Assembly: GCA_022577435.1 (NCBI GenBank)
Contig: JAKOON010000003.1
Coordinates: forward strand, 2,276,001 to 2,340,000
Reading direction: 5' to 3'
DNA from: Embiotoca jacksoni
Lineage: Eukaryota; Chordata; Actinopteri; Embiotocidae
Length of the DNA stretch: 64,000 bases
The notes under the pieces are model-generated. The model was not told where the DNA came from. It worked only from the letters and a program-made list of their open reading frames with translations, and searched no databases. This document shows positions 12,063-24,700 of this stretch, piece after piece. The translations under genes were made by a program, and so were the position numbers. How positions within the stretch are numbered: position 1 is the stretch's first letter; every line of letters begins with the position of its first letter.

Positions 12063-12504
12063 TGAGTGTTTCAGTATAAAACAGCCGAGGCCTGTTTCAA
12101 TCGGTTGTCTGAGACATCTGGAATTGGAATATCTGATCTCTCTTTTCACTGCGGTTTTAGTTTTAGCTCCGAGTCTATTGTGTGCAAGCCAAGATGTGCA
12201 AGTTATGTGAACTTATGTGTTTGTTTTCTCTTTCTGTGTGCGCGTTGACTCTGTGACAGACCGGTGACATGTCTAGTCATGTTCCTGCTTCTTGTTTATT
12301 TGTACAACCTGAACAAGGTGATCTGGTATGGATTGATCATTTTCCAGAGAATGTTATTTATGGATGCAGATTAGTGACATGTCCGTCTAAAAGATGATCT
12401 GCAGTGTGATCACTGGAGGACTCATTCTGAGTACAGTCCTGTGAACTCTGCTCTCTGTTCCAAACTGATCGATCTACACTTCTCAACTTAAGATAACAAC
12501 TAAT

Positions 12505-12680
12505 ATTACATTACATTACATTTCATTTAGCTGACGCTTTTATCCAAAGTGACTTACAATAAGTGCATTTCAACCATGAGGGTACACAACCCACTTTAAT
12601 GCTTTCTCAGTAGATTGATCAGCTGGACGAATCCAGATCCAGAGCTACCAATAAAATATACAATACAACGTTAGCTCTGT
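12505..12680 (+). repeat. Interspersed repeat with GACGCTTTTATCCAAAG (copy 1)
   Basis: The text TTACATTTCATTTAGCTGAC, then GCTTTTATCCAAAGTGACTT and AAGTGCATTTCAACCATGAG, is shared with an inverted copy at about 44.72-44.89 kb. It is a well-known kind of teleost dispersed element; I do not assign the class. Confidence 0.65.
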
Positions 12681-13570
12681 AAATCTACTGGGAAAAGATA
12701 AGGACCAAGAGTGGTGTTGTCTCATCAGATAAATGTAGTACAGAACAAACAGCCTGTTAATGTGAGAAAAAGGGATTTGATTCAATTCAAAAACATGTTT
12801 TAAAGAGGTAATGATGTGCGAATATGAAATCAGGACCCTTCAGTGCTTTCTACTCCAAGATAATGAGTTTCTGCATGACACATTTATATTATGTTCTTTT
12901 TTTTTAATGCCTCCTCATTCCTGCCATGTGTCAAGTGTGACATCTAGTGGTGAGAGTGGAAACTGAGGAACTGAATACAGTGAATGTGATATTACTTTAA
13001 TAAAATGCACAAAGGTGGAAGAAAATAACACTGCCAGGTTTGCTGTTTTAAAGATAGTCCAACAGCTCCCGGTAGATAAAAGCAACTATTTATCTTTTTT
13101 TGATTTTAAAGAAGAACCACCAGTTATTCATTGTAAAGACACAAATAAAGTGCAGCTCCAACATCTAGCAGGAGCAGTGTCGGGAGTTCTCTGTCTGAAG
13201 CACTGAGAAGACCTTTGGTAAGTTTCACCAGTGCTGTTTCTGTGCCATGATGTACTCGTAATCCTGACTGAAACTTAAAAACAATCAATTGATTGTGCAA
13301 AATGTCACATAATTGATTTGCAAAAGCCCCTTTTGAGGATTTTAAAAATAAAGAGGAAGTTTGATGCAGGCCTCAAACCATAAAAGCCTGATGCCTATTA
13401 GTGTGGTTAGATTGAGCAGCTTTAATACGGAAGTATTAATTAAATGTAAAACATCAATAAAACACAACACTAACTATTAAAAGACTTTACTAGTCGTTAT
13501 ACGGACTGAAAGAATCAGCCAATCAGAGCCCTTGTGGGCATCCCGGTAACGCATGTGCTCGTTGTTGCTG

Positions 13571-13581
13571 AGTCGGTAGGT

Positions 13582-13625
<44 letters not shown>

Positions 13626-13626
13626 A

Positions 13627-13677
<51 letters not shown>

Positions 13678-13678
13678 A

Positions 13679-13721
<43 letters not shown>

Positions 13722-13748
13722 AGGTGAGAGAGAGAGAGAGAGTCGGTA

Positions 13749-13791
<43 letters not shown>

Positions 13792-13836
13792 GAGAGAGAG
13801 AGAGACGGTAGGTGAGAGAGAGAGAGAGAGTCGGTA

Positions 13837-13876
<40 letters not shown>

Positions 13877-13906
13877 GGTAGGTGAGAGAGAGAGAGAGAG
13901 TCGGTA

Positions 13907-13951
<45 letters not shown>

Positions 13952-14050
13952 AGGTGAGAGAGAGAGAGAGAGTCGGTAGGTGAGAGAGAGAGAGAGAGAG
14001 AGAGAGAGGGTGAGAGAGAGAGAGAGGGTGAGAGAGAGAGAGAGACGGTA

Positions 14051-14093
<43 letters not shown>

Positions 14094-14120
14094 AGGTGAG
14101 AGAGAGAGAGAGAGTCGGTA

Positions 14121-14165
<45 letters not shown>

Positions 14166-14210
14166 GAGAGAGAGAGAGACGGTAGGTGAGAGAGAGAGAG
14201 AGAGTCGGTA

Positions 14211-14251
<41 letters not shown>
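13571..14251. repeat. GA-rich compound satellite with GTCGGTAGGTGA spacers
   Basis: Runs of (GA)n, 10-40 bp long, are separated about every 20-55 bp by GTCGGTAGGTGA or ACGGTAGGTGA, with occasional GGTGA or GTGA variants. Blocks of several units repeat, so there is higher-order structure. The minus strand stays open as a Ser-Leu repeat, which is a by-product of the composition. Confidence 0.95.
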
Positions 14252-14252
<1 letters not shown>

Positions 14253-14364
14253 GTCACCAGAGTTTCAGTGATCACGTGTGCGTTCAGAGATCAGTACAAC
14301 CACACCTAATGGAAAACACTCACACAGGTGTACACTGTTATTCACACACAGACTTACACACCCA

Positions 14365-14467
14365 CACATTATTACACATTATTACACGTTATTACACATT
14401 ATTACACATTATTACACATTATTACACGTTATTACACATTATTACACATTATTACACATTATTACAC
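14365..14467. repeat. 10-bp tandem repeat (ATTACACATT)
   Basis: About ten copies of ATTACACATT, two or three with G for A (ATTACACGTT). It lies 110 bp after the GA array. Confidence 0.93.
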
Positions 14468-14749
14468 ACCCACACTAATATGCAATAAAGAAGATTGTAA
14501 TACCAACATCTCCCTGTGTGGTCACAGCCCCAACCAGCTCCGGTTACGGTCCCATCGCTGTCAACCCCTCATCACAAACACATACAACATAAGTCGGTAG
14601 CTTTTGTTATTGGACGTGGCAGTAGTATTTATTTACTTATTTTAAAGCGGAAATCCTCAAGTAAAGTACAATTATCTCCAAAAGTGATGATATTAATCAC
14701 TTTCCATCGCAGCAGAGAAAAACAACCGTTGTTGGGGGGGGTTTGTTTT

Positions 14750-15271
14750 TTTGAGTTTTGGTGAATCACGTGCTCACTTCCGGTTCACCGCTTTCACAAC
14801 GTCATTTCTGGGAAACGTTCACGGTAAACCGGCCGTAAGTTTCTATTCTGCTGAACACTCCGCTTTACCGCGGAGGGACATAAAAACGCACCAATGGCAT
14901 TGTGCGCTTTTTTCACCGGATCCGCCAATCAGCTGCTTAGCTCTGACGTCTCGAGGAAGCTGTCTGACTGCACTCGACATTTCGGCTCTTTTAAAGCCGT
15001 TAGCAGCAGTGGCTTCAGAGCCAAAATGGCGCCCGGAGTTAGCCGTCAAGAACTCCATAGGGAGGTTAAGACGACATCCAATGAGGTGGAAATACGGAGG
15101 AAATAACATTCACACGCCTGCGGACTCCTCACGGGCAGTTTTGTTTCACCGACAATTAACAGCGACCGTAGCTGCAGCTTGTACCTCCGGTAACAAGAGC
15201 TGGCAATGCGCCGAAATTAAGATTTACTTCAAATACTTCTCAGTGGACTCGCTTTGACAACTGAAGATAAG
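14750..15271 (+). promoter_or_regulatory. stat2: stat2 promoter region and non-coding first exon
   Basis: The stretch is more GC- and CpG-rich than its flanks. It holds an E-box CACGTG (14767-14772), an ETS site ACTTCCGG (14776-14783), a STAT-type palindrome TTCTGGGAA (14806-14814) and CCAAT boxes (14891, 14935 and 15074). A strong donor, ATAAG|GTGAGT, at 15271/15272 ends a probable untranslated exon 1. The transcription start is not resolved. The next exon carries the ATG at 15723. Confidence 0.55.
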
Positions 15272-15722
15272 GTGAGTAAACGTGTTGTCACCGACGGGTC
15301 GGGCGACGGTCGTCATGTTTACATACTATTTTCAAGATCTTGCTAATCTGCAGAAAGTATTCTCGATTTGATCCTCTTTGATCAATAAAACCAGTTTTCA
15401 GTCGTGACAGTGAGTTTATGGTTCTTCGACAGTTTGCACTTTGTCCCCTCAGCGGTTGTTTACAGACATGTTTGACATGGCAGGACCAGTGTGGCGTCAT
15501 ACAATCTGTTGTATGGCACCCGGAGACGTTTTCACTTAAATGGTTTAATCTGGTTCATATGTGAAGTTTTGGATCATATTTACGGCGACTATCTTTGCAG
15601 CTTTATTTTGAAAGGTGCTTCACAAACCTGCTATTACTTTTAACGGAACAGCTGCGTTAGAACAATTGCTGTTTTCTGTGTTTGTACATCCATGTTGGTG
15701 TGTGTCCCAGATCCTGCTCAGG

Positions 15723-18700
15723 ATGGCCCAGTGGGAGAGACTGAGGCAGCTCCCTGCTGTGTACGGACAGCAGCTGCACGAGCTCTACGACAGGGATGCT
15801 TTGCCCATGGACGTCCGGCACTACCTGTCGGGGTGGATAGAGAAGCAGGAGTGGTAAGGCAGCAGCATCTCTGACATCAGTCGACACACGTCAGTCCAGG
15901 ATTAATGTAGAGGAACCTGTTTCTCTCCCGCTGTTGTTCGTCAGGGAAAGAGCAGCCCGGGACCACGACCTGGCCGCGGTGCTGTTCCAGGTCCTGCTGG
16001 AGAATCTGGACATCCAACACAGCCGCTTCTTCCAGGAGGAGAACTTCTTACTGCAGCACAACATCAGACGTTCAAAACAAAACTTTCAGGTTTGCAAAAC
16101 TAAACCATACCTCCGTCACATCTATATATGCATTTCAGTTATCCTCTGTGAACAGAACAGCTCCCTTCACAGTGTTTTACATGAGTATTGAATCACCATT
16201 TGCATGTTGCTTGAGAAAAAGGAAAGATAATCCGTCCTTCCAAGATTTCACTGAGTGTTTTTTTTTTTTTTTTGTGATTGTTGTGATAAAAAAATTGTTG
16301 ATTTTACAGCCGATTTTCTCCAAAATTGCGACGTAATTTGTGGAGTTTTGAATGAGTTTTTTTCTGTAAAAGTGAGGGAACTAGCAAAAGTTGCAAATCT
16401 TGGAAAAAAAGAAAACATCTGCTGTCAGAATAAGATGAAGAAGAAGAAGAACATGATGTTTACTTCTTAGTAATTCAACGCTGATTGTATGCACACAAAC
16501 AAAGTGCAGTCTCTTACGGCTGGAAGTGTGTAGAAAACTATTTTTACATATTCCTCATGCCAATGATAAGACCACATTTCCTTAAAATTCACTTCCTGTT
16601 GTTCCAGTTTGTGAGCATGAAGTTTATTTTGACGGGGAGATGAGCGGGAGCAGAGCCTTTCTGAATTTATTTTTGAAAAACTTGAAAAGTTGTGTGAATT
16701 TTGCAAAATTGCAAACTCCTGCAAATATGAGGGAGATTGCCTGAATTTGCATTCACTATTCCCCGGAGGGACTGGATAATGAACTCCCTGTCAGTATGTT
16801 GGCTTGTCAAACAAACTAGATAGATAGATAATTACTTCATTAATCCCACAACGGGAAATTTCTTCCGCTACAGCAGCATTTATAGATACAGGGTAAAGCA
16901 ATAAAGATAACATAGAAAAACATTAAATGTAACAATGCACAATATATACAATAATAATAGGCAGGAATGATCTCCTGTATCGGTGCATTTGTACTTTGCA
17001 GGGTTGGACTTGTTTTTTCTGCAATTATACTGTGTGCAGTGCAAATTTGACAAACTTACTTTGCCTCTGATGTGGTTGTGATGCGTCTCTCTCTGACAGA
17101 GGTATTTGGATGAACCGTGTGCTCTGGCGAGCACGGTCCTGTGGTTTTTGGAGAAAGAGAAGGAGATCCTGGCGAGTGCTGATCTGGCTGAACAGGTCGG
17201 TGCGACAACTCGTTAAGGAATCGTCATCGACACGTCACAGCTCATTATTTTAGTGACTGAGAGAGATGCACATGTACTGAGTACAAACTTTCACTCGCTG
17301 AGTCATCAATACCCAGGACCACATCTGAAAGAAGAAACTTTCTCTGCTGTTTTTGCATTCGTCTCAGGTCCAGCTGTTGCGTGTCGAGCAGGAAGCCATG
17401 GAGACGAGCAGCCAGCAGGACCTTGAACGTCAGTTGGCCGGCCTCAGGAACGACGTGCAGGTGCAGATCACGTTGCTCTGTGTTTTTACGTTGTGCTGTG
17501 TCGATAGAACATAAGAATTTTGTAATTCATTCTTTTTTGGGGGGGGGATATAGTGCATGGAGCATACAATCATATGTCTGGAGGAGCAGCAAGACGAGTT
17601 TGATTTTAAATATCAAACACACAAGATGGAAGGTGAGCAGGTTAAAACGTTTGGTTTTATATTTCAGTTGTGATTTTGCAAATTCAACCAATCTCTGCAA
17701 TATTTGGGGGGAGCTTGCAATTTTGCAAAATTCTCATGATTTTTCTGCAAAAAAATGCCGTCGACAGAAGCTCTGCTGAGTATTACGACATGAAGTGGCC
17801 TTTCCAAACAAAACTCACTTTATTAACAAAAATACTCCTGATTTACAATCAGCACGACTCTGCTCCGTCTGCTCTCAGCAGCAAAACAAACTGTGTACCG
17901 GAGGAAACAGGAAGTGACGGGGTTTGTGGGAAATGTGGTCTTAATATTAAAATGAAGAATACTGTATGTTAAATTAGTTTTATACACACTTCCAGCTGTA
18001 AGAGACTGCACTTTGTTTGGGTGGATACAGTCTTAATATGAAGTAAACATCATGTAAATCTCTTATTCTGACAGCAGATGTGTTCTTTGTTTCTATATTT
18101 CAGTCACAGACGGTTTGTTCTGGAAAGATTCGTCACTTTAGAGTCTTTTTATCACTTTGAGCCCCGTGATGCTTCTCTAAGTTCAATAAATATATAAAGA
18201 AAGATTAAAATATTTCTGTGATATGCAGCAGGATTATTTATCACGCAACGTCCTTTCATATTACTCTTTAGCAGGTAGTGCTGAAAAATGTGCACATTGT
18301 TTTTAAAACTTCCAAAATCCTGGCGGGACGGATATTTGCACGTTCTGATAGTGTTTTCTGAGAATGACTGAATCACAGCTTCGTGTTCTCTCTCGTCTTC
18401 TGTGGAAACTGTTGATCAGCTGTGGCAGACGAAGCCGTGAGGAACGAACAGATGAAAGTTCTTCAGTTACTCGTCAACAAACTGAACGACTGCAGAAAGG
18501 TGAGGAGCCAAAGATATTCTCAAATATCACCTTTGGCGCTTCAGTTTTCCTCACTTCTTTTTCCTTTCTTTTGACTTCTTAGAGCACCCTGTCCGACCTG
18601 AATAAGCTTCTGGAGCGGGCGGAGGGTCTGATCGAGCTGCTGGTGAAGGAGCTGCAGGAGTGGCAGAGAAGGCAGCAGAAAGCCTGCATCGGCGCTCCGG

Positions 18701-21700
18701 ACAACGTCTGCCTGGACCAGCTGGAGAAGTGGTGGGTTCAAGTCCACCGGCTCCACATCAGTTCTGATGTTTGGCATTTATGACAACACTTCAATAAATA
18801 ACCTCTCTCGTCAGTGCACGTCGAAAACCAGTCATTATTGTGATAATGACGTCCCTGATCCCGCCACCACAGTTATCACCAGTTCCTATGTTAGTGTTCA
18901 CCATCTGCCTTTTCCTTTTTCTCAGACCTGTGAAAGTTATTCCCTCTGCTCTCCTCCTCTCGTTCTGCAGGTTCACCTGCGTGGCCGTGTGTCTGTTCCA
19001 CGTGCGAGAGTTTCTCGTTAAGCTGGAGGAGCTGGTGGGGAAAGTGTCGTACGAGAACGACCCCGTGAAGGCCCAGAAACCGGCGCTGCAGAGGAGAACG
19101 GACACTCTTCTGAGAGCTCTGCTCAATAGGTCTGTCCTCTGTTTCACATGCTGTCTCACTGTCAGCATTTCTTAGTGAAATTTACTGACATCGTTGTTTC
19201 ACTGTTCCCTGAAGTTCCTTCGTGGTTGAGACTCAGCCGTCGATGCCTCAGGGAAAAGGACAGATGGTTCTCCGCACCAACGTTCAGTTCTCCGTGAAGA
19301 CCAGGTGAGCGTTGCACTCGTTGGTCACGTGATCTGCACATACCGCCATAATGAGACATTCCTGACCAATGCACTGATTGTGATGTGTTGTGTGAGTTTT
19401 AATGATTAAATATGTAGTAGTTATTATAATAATTGTGCATGTTAGACCACTGAGGAAAACCAACTAAGATATGATATGCTGTGATTTATTGTAGTTCATT
19501 AAATTAACTATCTTGCGATCACAATAATTTACACAAATTCAAGAAATTTCGCAAAAGTTTTGAAATTTTTTTTTTTGGTGCAAAAAAATGTAGTCAACAG
19601 AAACTCTGCTGAAAGTATTACAGCATAAAGTCGTCTTCCCAAACAAAACTGACTTTATAAAAAGAAATAACTCCTCGTTTGCAATCAGCAAAGCTCCGCC
19701 CCCTTCTCCTCTCACCATCACAACAAACTCTGACCCCAGAAAACAGGAACAAGAGAAAAAAACAGAAGTGACGGGGTTTGTGGGAAATGTGGTGTTCTCG
19801 GCTAAAATGAGGAATACTGCACGTTAAATTAGTTTTCTACACACTTGCAGCTGTAAGAGACTGAACTTTGTTTTTGTGCACAGTCTTTTTATTACTTTGA
19901 GCCCTGTGATGGTTCTCTAAGTTCAATAAATACATACAAAATGATGAGAACTGGAATATTTCTGTAATGTGCAGCAGGATTTTTATCACAGGAAGTCGTT
20001 ACATATTCATCTTTCTCAGGTCGTGCTTTATAAAAAAAAAAAAAAAAATCAAATCAAATTTTTAAAAAAGATTATGCAATTTGAACAGAAAAAAAGTCAC
20101 TTAAAACTCCACAAATTACGTCGCAAATTTTTGAGAAAATCTACTGAAAAATGAAACATTTTTGATCAAAACAATCATGAAAACACTGGTAAACATCACT
20201 GCAGTTCTTAAATAACATGAGGATAATAAGGAGAACAAAGATGATTTCATGCCTTTTTTTTTCAAACCCTTGTGTTATCTTGTTCTCATGACTCAGGACA
20301 GTCAGACTTTTGTTTCGTACTGTAACCTTGACGCGCTCCCGGTTTCCTGTTTTTCTCATTAAGTTGTAACATCGACTTGATACTTTCAGACTCCTTGTGA
20401 AGTTTCTTGAACTGAACAACTCCATGAAGGTGGATGTGTCCATGGACAGGTGAGATGTTTTTCCCTTCACAGAATAAACCTTCAGTTCTTCACTTCAAAC
20501 AATAGCGGTTGACGTTTTATTGCTCTCTTGTGGTCTCTGCTCTGTTTGTCTCACTCTTGAAAGTAGGGAGGCTCCTCAGATCAAAGGGTGAGGTTTTTTT
20601 TGTTGTAAATAACTTCTCCCATCTTACGTGATATATTTTTTAGAGGAGCTGCCTTTAACCTTCACATTTGATGTGAATGTGTCTTCACCCAACCTGCTCT
20701 GTGTAGATACCGTCGTTTTAACGTCCTGGGAACTAAAACCAAGGCCTTGAACATGGCTGAGAGCCAGAGTGGAGGCATGGTGGCCGACTTCAGACATCTA
20801 GTGAGTGATAACGGCTTGAAAGGAGAAAAATTCTTCAAAAGCTGCAGAGGAAACGCTCGGCAACAATTAAACATAAAAGCTTTGAATTATTCGAAGGATA
20901 AATCCTGTCCCATGTTTATTATAAACCGGTCTCCAGCAGCTAAACTCAAGTAATTAAAAGACTAAAGTGTTTTGCAGGAACCTCCCTTGAATGTCAGGTG
21001 TTGATATTGTGATGTTGATGTATAAATATTTTGTCTGCAGACTCTGAAGGAGCAGAAGTCTGGAGGTGGCAGTAAAGGATTCAGTGATGTGAGTTGACTT
21101 ATGCAAACCCAGAAGATAGCATCGCTGCTAATGCAAATAATTCAAGTTTATTGAATTGTGTGTGATTGGTGTGTGTTTGGTGTGTGATCTGTGTGCTCGG
21201 TGTGTGTTTGGTGTGTGATCTGTGTGTGATTGGTGTGTGTTTGGTGTGTGTTTGGTGCGTGATCTGTGTGTGTTTGGTGTGTGATCTGTGTGTTTGGTGT
21301 GTGATCTGTGTGTTTGGTGTGTGTTTGGTGTGTGATCTGTGTGTTTGGTGTGTGATCTGTGTGTGTTTGGTGTGTGATCTGTGTGTGTTCGGTGTGTGAT
21401 CTGTGTGTGTTCGGTGTGTTTGGTGTGTGTTTGGTGTGTGATCTGTGTGTGATCTGTGTGTGTTTGGTGTGTTTGGTGTGTGTTTGGTGTGTGATCTGTG
21501 TGTGATCTGTGTGTGTTTGGTGTGTGTTTGGTGTGTGATCTGTGTGTTTGGTGTGTGTTTGGTGTGTGATCTGTGTGTGTTTGGTGTGTGTTTGGTGTGT
21601 GATCTGTGTGTTCGGTGTGTGTGATCTGTGTGTTCGGTGTGTGTTTGGTGTGTGATCTGTGTGTTTGGTGTGTGTTTGGTGTGTGATCTGTGTGTTCGGT

Positions 21701-24700
21701 GTGTGTTTGGTGTGTGATCTGTGTGTTCGGTGTGTGTTTGGTGTGTGATCTGTGTGTTTGGTGTGTGTTTGGTGTGTGATCTGTGTGAACAGATTTCTCT
21801 GAGCGTCACAGAGGAGCTGCACATCATCTACTTCGACACTGTGTTTGAGCTGAAAGGCTTGTCGGTGGAGTTGCAGGTGGAGTTTCTTCTTCTTGTTCAG
21901 ACTTTGTAAAAACTGTCATTAGTTATTAGGTGTAAAGAAATAATAATGATAATAATGCTTCCACGTGTGAACCCAGGCCTCCTCCCTCCCCGTGGTCATC
22001 ATCTCCAACTCCAGCCAGCAGCAGAGCGCCTGGGCGTCGGTCCTCTGGTTCAACATGGTCTGTCAGGATCCCAAGGTGAGACATCGCCATCAGGGACGAG
22101 TTTCTAAATCACCATTCAAAATCTGCTCTGAACTATTCTATTAAAAAAACAACAACAATCCCTCGTTCTGGTTTTCCAGGATGTCATGTTCTTCGCCAAC
22201 TCTCCTGCAGCCACGTGGCAGCAGTTTGGAGAGATGCTGAGTTGGCAGTTTCTCTCTGCCACCAAACGCGGTCTGGATGAAGCTCAGCTGGAAATGATTG
22301 CACACCGGCTCTTCGGTAAATTCTTTCACCATTTTCAGCTTCAGCTGCTCGTCTATGGCCGATTTATGTTTTTGGGATAAATTTGTTCATGTGTGAGTCA
22401 GAAGATGATCCCAGGAAACAACTCGGCGTGACAGGAAGCTGAAATTGATGGATAGCAGCACCTCTAAACTTTGAACCGCGCTGCAGATTCATCTGTCTCT
22501 GATTAACCAAAATAAATCCTGTATCGATCGATGGTTGTTTGCTGTTCGACTGTTCTCATAAGAATGAAGCCGACCGTAGATCGACTGGATGTGAAGGAAG
22601 ACGCGTTATTGTCGAGCTAAAGTGTGTTCATGACTGCTGTGTAATTTACATCCTTCACTGTTGTCTTTCTGCCATAGAAAAGTGTGATAATGAGAATCCT
22701 CATCTGATTATGATGATATTTGCTCAACATAAATTCACTCATTATTTGTCGGCTTGTTTTATTCCACATTATGTTTTACATGTTTGTTTTTTTTATCCTG
22801 CCAGGGAAGCAGCCGAACTACAACAGCTGCAAAGTATCGTGGTCAAAATTTAGCAAGGTAAGAATATGAAATGTTTTTCAGTGTGGCTCGACGGATTAAC
22901 GAGAACTCAACCGCTCGACCCGAAATATCTCTGATTTAAAAAAAACAACCAAAAAACCCCCTGCTGAGCTCAGCTTCTCTCCATCGTACCGCTTGGTTCT
23001 CTTTACTATGAAGATTACAGCCGTTGCTGAGCTGCTGGCCTGAATGCAGATTCTTAAGGATATATTTTATTGATTGATGGTGTGTCCAAATCCACTTTAG
23101 CTACTTTAATGGTAGATAATCTGACGCCAGAGTGAGCTGCAGGCTTCAGAGTTGTCGTACTCAGTGGCCTAATTAGACAAAGGTGAGTTTTGGTCGTAAC
23201 ACGAAATAAAGCAATCAGTGTTCCCTTTGAAAAACAGGTATATAACAGTAGCTTCTAACAGCAGGTTTGCCAGGTTGTAGTTAAGAATGCTTCTCTGCAG
23301 AGGAAACGGATCTGAGCAGGTTGATGCACGTAGCAATAATTGGAAATATTATAATCGTTTTATTTTGAATTCCTTTGCATGGTTTTGCACTGTTGCACAT
23401 CTGTGTGTTTTAAGCAGAGTATTTGTGTGTTGCAGTACCACTGAGCGCCACTAGAGGTTGGCTCCTGCTAACTGAAAAAAAAAAAAAAAAAGACAACTGC
23501 ATAGGTCTGAAACAAGACATCTTCATTGTTTGTGAATACACTTCGTATTGATGATATTTTCCACCTGTTCTGTTTCAGGAAAACACTCCCGACACTTTCT
23601 GGGTGTGGTTCGACGGTATCTTGGTGATGGTGAAAACATACCTGGAGGACCTGTGGAGGGAAGGGTACGTTTCCTCCACATTCAGTCAGGGTCCTGTTCG
23701 TTAAGTGAGGCAGAGCTAATTCAGGCTAACACGGTGCAATCAGGATAAAATCAGGAATTCAACACTAAATCTTTGATGTTTGCACTTAAATCACCTTTTA
23801 ACAGTTTTGATTTTATTTCTTATTACCAACGTATGCGGTGGACAGACTACATAGTAATGCTGGGTGCATAATTGGTAGTTAAATGGATGTGAAATAGACT
23901 TTTCAGTGTGTTTTGAAAAAGGAAAGCTCACTAAAATCTATTAAGGAGCTGCTTTAATTGCATGATCATGTTTTTAGCACAGAATTCACAGTTAATCAAG
24001 TAGTTTGTTAAAGTTCAAGTGACTAATTGTTTCCCAGTTACAGACTTTATATCTTTTTTTTTCACATTTATCTGAGACTTTTTACTGTATAAACTTTTAT
24101 TTTGCTGTTTATTTTTCATGCTAAAATTAAAGTGTAATAACTGTAATAGATGACAGTGATAGACAGATGTTCCTGTTTAAAAATGAGGTCATATCTGGTG
24201 TTCACCCTAAAACCTGTTGGCCACGATGCAGGTAGTTGTTAATCCACCTGCATCCGATCGGGCTGAAGGATTTGTTTTTAACCAGGTTTTAAAAAATGAA
24301 TCCAACATTTTACTCAGAAGGACAGGTCTCAGTTCAGCTCCTGTGAAATGAGAGTTTCCTGTCGGAGTAAAATCTTTTTTTGTGTGCTGCAGCCTCATCA
24401 TGGGGTTTGTGAACAAAGGCAAAGAGAAATCCATCCTGAAGAAGAAACAGAGAGGAACATTCCTGCTGCGCTTCAGTGAGAGCGTCATCGGCGGAATCAC
24501 CTTCTCCTGGGTGGAGACCACCTTCATCGGTGGGATGTCTTAAACTGTTAACTTGTACACAGAAATACAAACAAGCTGCCTGCCTCATTACACTTTCTAT
24601 CTATCCTCCACTCTGTGTTTCAGGTGAGCCTTACATAAAGACGGTCCAGCCCTTCACCAAAGTCGACCTTTCCCAGATCCCCTTCCATGAAATCATCAGG

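Larger units (their letters stand above)
10620..14740. other. Intergenic spacer between apof and stat2
   Basis: No exon chain is recognised. The spacer holds a CTCF-like motif (11774), a fish repeat rich in CAAGTAAAGTAC (about 11.6-12.06 kb), an interspersed element with GACGCTTTTATCCAAAG (about 12.5 kb), a GA-rich array (13.6-14.25 kb) and a 10-bp tandem repeat (14.37-14.47 kb). Confidence 0.6.
15723..17195 (+). other. stat2: stat2 exons for the STAT N-terminal domain
   Basis: Three coding exons (15723-15853, 15945-16089, 17100-17195) encode residues 1-124, starting MAQWERLRQLP. They include ALPMDVRHYLSGWIEKQEW and FQVLLENLDIQHSRF, typical of the STAT N-terminal interaction domain. The ATG at 15723 follows an AG acceptor by one base (CTCAG|G). 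An alternative acceptor ends at 15710. Confidence 0.93.
19215..22075 (+). other. stat2: stat2 exons for the STAT DNA-binding domain
   Basis: Exons 19215-19304, 20390-20449, 20567-20587 (21 nt), 20707-20800, 21041-21088, 21793-21876 and 21977-22075 give about residues 311-476. They include NVQFSVKTRLLVKF, LGTKTKALNMAESQSGG and LPVVIISNSSQQQSAWASVL, which follow the STAT beta-barrel pattern. The intron 21089-21792 is almost entirely a tandem repeat. Confidence 0.93.

Noticed and set aside
13523..14275. A 250-codon minus-strand Ser-Leu repeat frame
   Set aside because: Produced by the (GA)n array; no gene features.
14365..14467. Regular short repeat that might suggest a CRISPR-like array; the 54.0-kb and 13.6-kb arrays raised the same question
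   Set aside because: Units are directly tandem or low-complexity with no unique spacers, and the genome is eukaryotic.
14751..15257. A 168-codon frame across the stat2 promoter
   Set aside because: CpG-rich promoter DNA with no recognised protein motif; ends at the non-coding exon 1.
21099..21827. Two long minus-strand frames of Thr/His-rich repeats
   Set aside because: They lie across a GT-rich VNTR inside a stat2 intron and part of a stat2 exon on the other strand.
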